Shown here one piece after another: positions 57,055 through 64,000 of a stretch of DNA of 64,000 bases. The position numbers were made by a program, and so were the translations under genes. The notes under the pieces are model-generated. The model worked only from the letters and a program-made list of their open reading frames with translations. It was not told the origin of the DNA and made no database searches. Each line of letters opens with the position of its first letter. Position 1 is the first letter of the stretch. The stretch is from Rhodoblastus sp963703385 (GTDB taxonomy: Bacteria; Pseudomonadota; Alphaproteobacteria; Rhizobiales; Beijerinckiaceae), in assembly GCA_963703385.1 (NCBI GenBank), contig OY969816.1, forward strand, positions 1,984,001 to 2,048,000, given 5' to 3'.

Positions 57055-59373
57055 GTGAGCGACGAGAAAAGTGCAACGCTCTCCGCGATCGGAAGCGATT
57101 TCGATCGGGCGCTTGGAGCCGCTGCGGGCGCAAGAGGCGCGCGAGCGGGCAAAATCGACTTGCGCTCTTCGCTGGCGGGGCTGGTCCTCGGCCAGCACAT
57201 GCTGGCGCTGATCGACCAGGCCATCGTGAGCGGCGCGAGTTTTCTGACCACCGTTTTTGTCGGCCGCGGGGCGCATTCCAGCGAGTTGGGGATTTATGCG
57301 ATCGGCGGCTCGATTCTTGTCTCGGCGCTGATGATCCAGGATTCGCTGATCATCCTGCCCTACACGATCCATCGCCAGGAACGCGACGGCGCCGAGGCGG
57401 CGCAGTCGGGAAGCGCGTTGACCCATAACGTCCTGCTGTCGATCCTCGGCGTCCTGCTGCTCGCCGCCATCGCCGCCCAGGCGGGTCTCTTCGGCCTGTC
57501 TCCGCGCTTCGAGCCGATGATCTGGGCGCTCGCCGGGATCGCGCCTTTCGTCCTGACCAAGGAGCTGTTCCGGCGGTTCGCCATCGCTGAACTGAACATG
57601 GTTCGGGCCTTGGCGCTCGACGCCGCGGTCGCGGCGACCCAGCTTTCGACGCTCGCCTGGCTGGCGTGGACGGACCGGATATCGGCGTCCGCGGCCTTTG
57701 TCGCCATCGGCCTGGCGTCGGCCGCGCCCGCCGCCGTCTGGCTTGCGATTCATCGGCGCGACTTCGCTTTCTGCCGCCGTTCCGCGCGGGCGGAGCTGCA
57801 AAAGAACTGGCGCCTCGGCAAATGGCTGTTCGCCGGACAATTGATCGTGCAGGTGGAATCCTATGCCGCCTTCTGGCTGTCGCTGGCCGTCGTCGGCGCC
57901 GCCGGCACCGGAATTTTCGCCGCTTGCGCCAGCATCATCGCCTTCGCCAACCCGTTCATTTCGGCGTTCCGCAATGTCTTGACGCCCCGCTTCGTCAGGG
58001 CGTGGAAAAAGGGCGGAAGCGCGGGCTTGCGGGCCCAGGCCGCCAGCGACTCGGCGCTGCTCGGGGCAGTGACCGCCGCCTTCTCTCTGGCCGTCGGTTT
58101 CCTCGGCGAGGATTTATTGCGGCTGCTCTATCACGGCGGGGAATATCAGGGCCAAACCACCTTGCTCCGTCTGCTCGCCCTGGCGCTGCTCGCCAGTACG
58201 ATGAGTCTGCCCGCCTCGACCGCGCTGGCGGCCATGCAGCGCCCGCGCCTTATCGTCGTGGCGGGCGCCTTCGGCGCCGCCGTCACCACCTTGCTGCTGT
58301 GGGTCCTGACCGTGAAATGGGGGTTGACCGGGACGGGCCTCGGGCTCTTCCTGGGCAGCCTGTCAGGGGCGGCGGCGCGGTGGATCGCCTTCCTTCATGT
58401 CGCGTCGAAACAGCCGTGCGTCGACGACGCCGTGGCCGAAGTCGGCAGGAGCATGGCGCTGAACCGCCCCTTCGAGCGCAACGAGATCGCGCGCCTCGAC
58501 GAAGGCACGCAAGCGATCGTTTACGCCGTGCGATCGACGGCGCCGCTTTTTCCCGCCGGCGAGGGCGCCCGCCTGATCGTGAAGATGTTCAAGTCGGGCG
58601 CCGCGGTCGACGTGGAGACCGTGCGGGGTGAGGCGCGCGTGCTGTCGCGGCGCCGCTCGGCGATGAATGGCGCGCTGGTTGACGGCTGGCGCATCGTCAT
58701 TCCGGAAAGCCTGCAGGTCTGCGCCGCGCCGCTGGCGATCGTCATGACCGAGGCGCCTGGTCGAAGCCTGTTCAACTGGACGAAGACCGGCGCAGGCCTG
58801 ACGCCGAAGCTGCTGGAGCAAATCGCCGAAGCGACGATCGCATCGGTCGGGAATTTCTGGGCGCGCGGGGAGCTTCACGGCGATTTCTCGCTGCAGAACA
58901 TTCTGTGCGACGCCGCGAACAAGACTCTGGCCTTCATCGATTTCGGCACGATCGACGATTGCGCGCCGTGCTGCGGGAAGGGCCAATGGTCGCCCGCGGC
59001 CCGCGATCTTTCGCATCTGCTGAGCGATGTCGCCTCCGATGTCAGGAGATCGATCGGCAATCCGAAGGCCCCCAGGCGGCGGCGCCTTTTCGCGACCAGC
59101 GCGCTGCGCGCCTTTCTGCGCCCGCTCGGCTCGCCCGAGGAACAACGCAGCGCGCTGGACGAAATCGAAAATTGCGCGTGGGCGCATGTTGAAAATCTGT
59201 TCGACCTGTCCGTGTCGCCGCGACTGCCGTGGCGCCTCTATGTCAAATTCATCACCACCCGCCGTCTCGCCGCCCTGCTCGCCGAGGCGAGGGCCGGGAT
59301 CGACGACCTGCGGCCGACGCAGCCCGCGACGAGCGCTCGCGGCCGGGAAGCCGGAGCGCGACATGGAGCATGA
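57055..59373 (+). CDS. Flippase fused to an APH/choline-kinase-like kinase domain
   Basis: A 772-residue fusion. Residues about 35-450 are a MOP-superfamily (Wzx/MurJ-like) flippase with about 12 spans (GLVLGQHMLALIDQAIVSGASFLTTVFVGRG ... VVAGAFGAAVTTLLLWVLTVKWGLTGTGLGLFLGSLSG). Residues about 470-745 are a kinase fold with all catalytic landmarks: Lys510 in RLIVKMF, Glu526 in VRGEARVL, the catalytic loop HGDFSLQNIL (608-617) and the metal-binding IDFG (628-631). Those resemble aminoglycoside/choline kinases and LPS heptose kinases. The fusion would phosphorylate a lipid-linked substrate as it is flipped, or be gated by phosphorylation; both are inference. GTG 57055 with GGGAGGGACA is chosen over ATG 57004. 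Its 3' end overlaps the next gene by 11 bases. Confidence 0.82.
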   Translation: MSDEKSATLSAIGSDFDRALGAAAGARGARAGKIDLRSSLAGLVLGQHMLALIDQAIVSGASFLTTVFVGRGAHSSELGIYAIGGSILVSALMIQDSLIILPYTIHRQERDGAEAAQSGSALTHNVLLSILGVLLLAAIAAQAGLFGLSPRFEPMIWALAGIAPFVLTKELFRRFAIAELNMVRALALDAAVAATQLSTLAWLAWTDRISASAAFVAIGLASAAPAAVWLAIHRRDFAFCRRSARAELQKNWRLGKWLFAGQLIVQVESYAAFWLSLAVVGAAGTGIFAACASIIAFANPFISAFRNVLTPRFVRAWKKGGSAGLRAQAASDSALLGAVTAAFSLAVGFLGEDLLRLLYHGGEYQGQTTLLRLLALALLASTMSLPASTALAAMQRPRLIVVAGAFGAAVTTLLLWVLTVKWGLTGTGLGLFLGSLSGAAARWIAFLHVASKQPCVDDAVAEVGRSMALNRPFERNEIARLDEGTQAIVYAVRSTAPLFPAGEGARLIVKMFKSGAAVDVETVRGEARVLSRRRSAMNGALVDGWRIVIPESLQVCAAPLAIVMTEAPGRSLFNWTKTGAGLTPKLLEQIAEATIASVGNFWARGELHGDFSLQNILCDAANKTLAFIDFGTIDDCAPCCGKGQWSPAARDLSHLLSDVASDVRRSIGNPKAPRRRRLFATSALRAFLRPLGSPEEQRSALDEIENCAWAHVENLFDLSVSPRLPWRLYVKFITTRRLAALLAEARAGIDDLRPTQPATSARGREAGARHGA

Positions 59374-62300
59374 CAGCGCCGTGACTACATCCGCAGCCAT
59401 CGACATCGGCGACTTTCCCCTGGCGGTCGCGACAATCGGGAAAGACAATTCCGAGGCCGAGCCGCGCCATGGTTCGGCCGAATTTCCCCTGACGGTCGGG
59501 TCGGCGACGGGCCCGATCCGGACATCGGAGGCGGCGTTCTATCGCGCCTACGGCCGGCGTCTCAATCCCTACCCGACCATCGACGAAACCCTCGGCCACC
59601 TGCGCGACGAGGCCGGCTGGCTTGAAAAGCGCGACGAGGGCTGGCAGTTCGCCGAGACCGCCGCCAACATCTATCTCCTGGCCTGCGCCGCAGCCAATGG
59701 CGCCGACGAATTTTTACGCGGCCCCGCTTTGCGGCTGCCGAGGCGCTTTTCCGGAAACCGCTTGGGGCGCGCCGCGCGCGCCGCGCATGAATCCGCCCGC
59801 GGCCTGCTGCGTCGCGCCGCCGTGGCGCAAACCCTCGCCTGGCGCAAGATATGGCTGGCGGCGCTCGATGACTTTCTCACCGCCGCGCTGATCGCGGACG
59901 CGCCGGACAAGAGCCGCGCCAGGACCGCGGCTTTGCAACTCGCCGCCTGTTCAAAAAAACCCCTGCCCGCCGATCTCCGGAACATGCAGATCGGCGTGCC
60001 CTCGCCGTTCCGCCGCCTCGATATGACCCATCACGACGTGCTGACGCTCGGACGGCGCTTCGCCGAAGCTTTCCCCGACCGCGCGCAACCCGTTCTCCTG
60101 GTGGGACTGCGGACCTCCGGCTCCTATTTCGCGCCTTTGCTGCGCGCCTTTTTCAACGCCCAGGGTTACGAAAAAGTCGAGCAGCTGTCGATCCAGCCGG
60201 ACAAGGGATTGGGCGGTTTCGAACGGCGCGAACTGAAACGTTGCGCAGCGGCGGGTTTTTTGGCCGTCATCACCGACGATCCGCCGCGCACCGCCGGCAC
60301 CATCTTCCAGGCCTTCGACGTGGCGCGCCGCGCCGGTTTTCCGCCCGAAAAACTCAAGCTGCTCGTTCCGGTTGAATCGGACGCGGGCGCCTGGCGCAAG
60401 ACGCTGCCCGGCGACGCCGTCGTGACGCTCGAATCGCGCCTGTGGCGCTTGCGGGAGACTTTTGGGTCCGGCGTTCTGGCGGATCGAATCCAGGATTATT
60501 TTCTCGACGATCCCGACGTCGCTTCGGCGCGCGCCGTCGAGGGCGGCGTGGCCGAGGCATTGAATGCGCGGCTGAAGGCGGCGGGCGGCAAACGCGGGGA
60601 CCGGCTGCAGAAAATCTTCGAGATTCGGGTCAGGCGGAGAGACGGGCGCGAGCAGACGCGTCTGGTTCTGGCCAAAAGCGTCGGCTGGGGCTGGCTCGGC
60701 TATCATGCTTTTCTCGCCGGCGACCGGCTCGCGGGCTTCGTTCCGCCGCTCCTTGGCCTGCGCGACGGGGTCCTTTTCTCCGAATGGGTTCCGGCGTCCA
60801 CGACGGCTGAGGGCGACGGCGATCGCCGGCGCCTGGTCGAAACCGCCGCCGCCTATGTCGCGCGACGCGCGGAAACCTTGCGCCTCGAAACCGACCCGGT
60901 CGCGGGACGCGGCCAGGAGCGGCATCTCAACGGCCTCGTCCTGCTGACCAAGGCCCTGGCCCGGGCATATGGCGGCCCGCTGGTCGGCGTGCTGGCGCAA
61001 CCGACCGTGGCGCGGGCCCTGCGGGCGCGGAAAAATCCGTTCCCGACCTTGATCGACGGCAAGATGGATCGTTTCGATTGGGTCGCGGGGCCGCGCGGAC
61101 TTCTGAAAAAGGATTTCGAGCAGCATGGCATGGGCAAGGCGGCGTTGAACCTGTCCGACCCGGCTTTTGATCTCGCCGATGCGATCCTGAAATTCGACCT
61201 GACGCCGGAGGAAGAAAAAAGGCTGGTCGGCGATTATGTCGCCGCATCGGGCGATTTCGGCGTCGAAAACCGTTTGATGACGCAAAAGATTCTCGCCGGC
61301 CTGTGGGAGCTGGACGCGGCGCGCGACGATATTTTCGCCAAGGGCGGCTCAGCCGAAGCGCGGCGCGAACATCACCACCGTTTCATGAGGGCCTGGCGTT
61401 TCCTGATCGTCCACAGCGCCAGATTCTGCGGCGGCTTCTGCGAAAAGCCGGCGATAAGAGCCTGGCGCGGGCCGCTGATCGCCCTGGACGTCGACGGCGT
61501 GATCGATCGTCGGCTGTTCGGCTTTCCCCTGACGACGCCGGCCGGCGTCGAGGCCCTGTCGCTGCTGCATCGCACCGGCTGTTGCCTCACCCTCAACACC
61601 GCCCGTTCCGTCGACGAGGTGAAGGCCTATTGCGAAGCTTTTTCGCTGGCCGGCGGCGTCGCGGAATATGGCGCCTATATGTGGGACGCGCTCAGCGGAC
61701 AGGGCCGCGTCCTCATCAGCCCCGAGGCCGTGCGCCAGCTCGACGCATTGCGGCGCCGCCTGCGCGAAACGCCCGGCGTTTTTGTCGACGAGCGGCACCA
61801 ATATTCGGTTCGGGCCTTCACTTATCAAGCGGAGCCGGACGGCCTCACGGCGATCCTGGCGCGCTCGGCGCGCGCGTTCAGCGTCGGCGACGGCGCTTTG
61901 GCGCCTCTGTCGCCCCTGCTCATCGAGCCGATGATCGCCGAAATGGGGCTGGACCTGCTGCGCTACGACAATACGGCGCTCGACACCACCATCACCGCCA
62001 AGGCGGCCGACAAGGGCGCGGGCCTGTCAGCCCTGCGGGACTGGCGGCTTCCGGCCGGGGCCGAAACCATCGCCGTCGGCGATTCCCAAGCCGATCTCGC
62101 GATGTTCAAAGTCGCCAGCCGCTGTTACGCGCCCGCCAATATCAGCTGCGCGACGCAGGCGCGATTGCTCGGCTGCCGCATAGCAAAGCGCGCGCATCAG
62201 GGAGGGCTGCTGGACATCGCCCGCCTGATCGCCGAGAGCCAAGGCGCGCCGGATCGGGGTTCGCGCGTAAAACAAAACGCGCCCTCGCGCGAGCCCGACT

Positions 62301-62398
62301 TTTTCTTCGAGTTTTTACGCGCTGCCGATGAGAATTGGACCCGCCATCTGCTTCGGCTCCTTTTCAGCGCCGCCACTTACCGGCTCATGCTGCGATAA
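59363..62398 (+). CDS. Three-domain protein: PRTase-like, kinase-like and HAD phosphatase
   Basis: A 1011-residue cytoplasmic protein. Residues about 220-345 resemble a type-I phosphoribosyltransferase: PVLLVGLRTSGSYFAPLLRAFF, and a PRPP-loop-like VITDDPPRTAGT (302-313). Residues about 415-650 look like a diverged APH-type kinase: Lys438 in RLVLAKSVGWG, Glu474 in LFSEWVP, IDGKMDRFDW (564-573) where HGDxxxxN is expected, and DPAFDLADAI. Residues about 703-955 are a complete Cof-like HAD hydrolase: DVDGV (709-713), NTARS (746-750), AKAADKG, and GDSQADLAM (906-914). ATG 59363 overlaps the flippase-kinase stop. The first 200 residues are unassigned. The likely theme is making and dephosphorylating a phosphoribosyl compound; the substrate is unknown. 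Confidence 0.78.
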   Translation: MEHDSAVTTSAAIDIGDFPLAVATIGKDNSEAEPRHGSAEFPLTVGSATGPIRTSEAAFYRAYGRRLNPYPTIDETLGHLRDEAGWLEKRDEGWQFAETAANIYLLACAAANGADEFLRGPALRLPRRFSGNRLGRAARAAHESARGLLRRAAVAQTLAWRKIWLAALDDFLTAALIADAPDKSRARTAALQLAACSKKPLPADLRNMQIGVPSPFRRLDMTHHDVLTLGRRFAEAFPDRAQPVLLVGLRTSGSYFAPLLRAFFNAQGYEKVEQLSIQPDKGLGGFERRELKRCAAAGFLAVITDDPPRTAGTIFQAFDVARRAGFPPEKLKLLVPVESDAGAWRKTLPGDAVVTLESRLWRLRETFGSGVLADRIQDYFLDDPDVASARAVEGGVAEALNARLKAAGGKRGDRLQKIFEIRVRRRDGREQTRLVLAKSVGWGWLGYHAFLAGDRLAGFVPPLLGLRDGVLFSEWVPASTTAEGDGDRRRLVETAAAYVARRAETLRLETDPVAGRGQERHLNGLVLLTKALARAYGGPLVGVLAQPTVARALRARKNPFPTLIDGKMDRFDWVAGPRGLLKKDFEQHGMGKAALNLSDPAFDLADAILKFDLTPEEEKRLVGDYVAASGDFGVENRLMTQKILAGLWELDAARDDIFAKGGSAEARREHHHRFMRAWRFLIVHSARFCGGFCEKPAIRAWRGPLIALDVDGVIDRRLFGFPLTTPAGVEALSLLHRTGCCLTLNTARSVDEVKAYCEAFSLAGGVAEYGAYMWDALSGQGRVLISPEAVRQLDALRRRLRETPGVFVDERHQYSVRAFTYQAEPDGLTAILARSARAFSVGDGALAPLSPLLIEPMIAEMGLDLLRYDNTALDTTITAKAADKGAGLSALRDWRLPAGAETIAVGDSQADLAMFKVASRCYAPANISCATQARLLGCRIAKRAHQGGLLDIARLIAESQGAPDRGSRVKQNAPSREPDFFFEFLRAADENWTRHLLRLLFSAATYRLMLR

Positions 62399-62549
62399 AG
62401 CAGCGGCCTCGTGTCTGGGTCCTCGCTTCCGCCCGCCCGAGCGATGACTGCGATCGCCGACCCGCCCGCCGCGCGACTGCTGCGCAACGCGCGGTTCGGA
62501 ACTTGAGCGAACCAGAACAAGGCGCGCTTTCGAGCCTTCGCAAAAACGC

Positions 62550-63221
62550 CTAACCTCCGTGTCCCATCGCCACGGCTATGCCGGCATATTGGCAGGCCGC
62601 GGCGATGGTGACGAAGCCGTGCCAGATGGCGTTCTGGAATTTCAGACTGTTCCAGACATGGAACAAAACGCCGAAAGAGTAGAACAGGCCGCCGACGACA
62701 AGGAGAATCAGGCTTTGCGCCGGCAGCTCCGCGCTCAGTGGCCGAAGGGCCACGATCCCGGCCCAGCCCAGCGCCAGATAAACGCCGATGGTGGCGCGGT
62801 CGAATCTTCCCGGCCACAAAATCTTGATCGCCGCGCCCGCAAGCGACGCCGTCCAGATGAAGGCGGCGAGCGTCCAAGCCAGGGCGACGCCGGGCGCTTG
62901 CGACAGAATCGCGGTATAAGTGCCGGAGATCATGAGAAAGATCGAGGCGTGGTCCAACCGCCGCAGCAGGAATTTCAAATGCGACGGCGGGGTCAGGTTA
63001 TAGGCGCAGGAAAAGCCGAACAGCAGGAAAAAGCCCGCGGCGTAAACGCTGATGGCCAAAACGTCGCCCGTCCCGCCATGAAGGGCGATCCGAACGAACA
63101 GCACGGCGAAGGCGATCAGCCCCGCGACCAGCGCGACGCCATGCACGACGGCGTCGGCGATCAATTCCGCCGGGCTGTAAGGGCGCTTGAACAGGCGCGG
63201 GTAATCGTCAGGCGACAACAT
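62550..63221 (-). CDS. Hemolysin III (YqfA/PAQR-like) membrane protein
   Basis: A 223-residue protein with seven hydrophobic segments. Family landmarks are LIADAVVHGVALVAGL near the N terminus, CAYNLTPPSHLKFLLRRLDHASIFLMISGTYTAIL in the middle, and FHVWNSLKFQNAIWHGFVTIAAACQYAGI at the end. The His/Asp residues (HG, LDHASIF, FH...IWH) match the putative metal site of PAQR/HlyIII proteins. Its role in bacteria is unsettled (membrane fatty-acid balance is one proposal). It is convergent with the PRTase-kinase-HAD gene. Confidence 0.9.
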   Translation of the reverse strand: MLSPDDYPRLFKRPYSPAELIADAVVHGVALVAGLIAFAVLFVRIALHGGTGDVLAISVYAAGFFLLFGFSCAYNLTPPSHLKFLLRRLDHASIFLMISGTYTAILSQAPGVALAWTLAAFIWTASLAGAAIKILWPGRFDRATIGVYLALGWAGIVALRPLSAELPAQSLILLVVGGLFYSFGVLFHVWNSLKFQNAIWHGFVTIAAACQYAGIAVAMGHGG

Positions 63222-63373
63222 GCCCAGCTAACGCCTGAAGGCGCGATTTGGTTTCCGGCTGTCGCAGCGCGGGGCAGCTTTCCGCGCGCGTAACTTGAGC
63301 GTGACACCGATTGAAGCCGCGCTTATCCTGCCGCGAAGCCGATGACGAATTTCGCTTCAGAGAGCCTGATTTT

Positions 63374-64000
63374 ATGACCATTCCGGATTTTCGGACCCTG
63401 ATGCTCCCCGTCATGAAGGCGTCCGAACAGGGCGAGGTCAAAATCGGCGATGTCGTCGAAAAGCTCGCAGAAGAGTTTGCTCTGAGCGACGAAGAACGCG
63501 CCTCGCTCCTGCCGTCCGGCCGCCAAACCACTTTCGCCAACCGCACGCACTGGGCGAAGTCCTATCTGGGCAAGGCAGGATTGATCGAGGCGACGGGGCG
63601 CGGCCGGTTCCAAATAACAACGCTCGGCAGAAAGACCCTGCGGAAAAATCCAGCGCGCATCGACATCAAATATCTTGAACAATTCCCGGAATTCCGGGCT
63701 TTTCGATCCAGAGAAAATGAGAATGACGAGGTCGGGGCGGCGACAAAAGCCACTGAAGCGACCCCGCTGACGCCCGACGAGACGATGCGCGCCGCGCAAC
63801 AGGTTTTGGACGCGCAACTCGGCAACGAATTGCTCGATCGAATATTGGCGGCGTCACCGGAATTTTTCGAACGGCTTGTCGTCAAGCTTTTGACCGCCGT
63901 GGGCTATGGCGGTTCAACGGCCAACGCCGCCCGCGCCTTGGGTAAAAGCGGAGACGGCGGCGTCGACGGCGTGATCGATCAAGACGCGCTTGGCCTCGAT
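63374..64000 (+). CDS. Mrr-type restriction endonuclease, 5' part (runs off the right edge)
   Basis: The frame opened by ATG 63374 stays open to the end, giving 209 residues. The N-terminal domain matches Mrr_N: MTIPDFRTLMLPVMKASEQGEVKIGDVVEKLAEEFALSDEERASLLPSGRQTTFANRTHWAKSYLGKAGLIEATGRGRFQITTLGRKTL. The catalytic domain begins ILAASPEFFERLVVKLLTAVGYGG and reaches the active-site Asp region RALGKSGDGGVDGVIDQDALGLD; the QAK motif lies outside. Mrr enzymes cut methylated DNA, in E. coli including N6-methyladenine contexts. Whether a methyltransferase or defence genes follow cannot be seen. Confidence 0.88.
   Translation, partial: MTIPDFRTLMLPVMKASEQGEVKIGDVVEKLAEEFALSDEERASLLPSGRQTTFANRTHWAKSYLGKAGLIEATGRGRFQITTLGRKTLRKNPARIDIKYLEQFPEFRAFRSRENENDEVGAATKATEATPLTPDETMRAAQQVLDAQLGNELLDRILAASPEFFERLVVKLLTAVGYGGSTANAARALGKSGDGGVDGVIDQDALGLD

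Overview
This window is high-GC DNA from an alphaproteobacterium, most likely a member of the Hyphomicrobiales (Rhizobiales). The evidence is the order of the division/cell-wall (dcw) cluster and its continuation into lpxC-bamD-recN-ligA, a CIRCE-controlled groESL operon, REP-like palindromes, and a dispersed repeat of the kind common in that order. A Beijerinckiaceae/Methylocystaceae source is plausible, but nothing here proves it.

Region 1 (1-27.5 kb, almost all minus strand) is core genome. Reading along the minus strand from the right it holds rnpB, rsmH, ftsL, ftsI, murE, murF, mraY, murD, ftsW, murG, murC, a class-I glutamine amidotransferase, murB, ddl, ftsQ, ftsA and ftsZ, then a terminator, then lpxC, bamD, recN, ligA, an IscU-like scaffold and the start of an hsp20 gene. 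Most junctions are ATGA/GTGA stop-start overlaps, which implies one tightly coupled transcript. No mraZ was seen. Region 2 (27.7-38.7 kb) carries a glycine-zipper lipoprotein, an AmiD-like amidase, an HPP-CBS membrane protein, the methionine/one-carbon set metH-metF-(ArsR-methyltransferase), mobA with a DUF2478 gene, a PsiF-like protein, and a decayed LysR gene beside short tandem repeats.

Region 3 (38.7-62.4 kb) is an accessory surface-polysaccharide region: a multi-spanning polymerase/ligase-like protein, a Tat-exported GH5 enzyme, a Wzc/GumC-like co-polymerase with a degenerate P-loop, a WecG/TagA glycosyltransferase, a GT4, a beta-propeller protein resembling the GINT1 N-terminal domain, an FAD monooxygenase, a FemAB/BioF2-like acyltransferase, and two unusual overlapping genes. 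The first of these fuses a flippase to an aminoglycoside-phosphotransferase-like kinase domain. The second fuses phosphoribosyltransferase-like, kinase-like and HAD-phosphatase domains. Together they look like an undescribed pathway for making or exporting a lipid-linked glycoconjugate. A housekeeping block (persulfide dioxygenase-rhodanese, 1-Cys peroxiredoxin, pterin dehydratase, groEL-groES) lies inside this region. The window closes with a hemolysin-III protein and the start of an Mrr-type restriction endonuclease.

Five conserved genes (murF, ftsI, rsmH, metF, wecG/tagA) carry single-nucleotide frameshifts as read. In four of the five, removing one A from GAANTC both restores the protein and recreates GANTC, the CcrM methylation motif. 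This points to a methylation-linked sequencing artefact or mutational hotspot rather than true gene loss.
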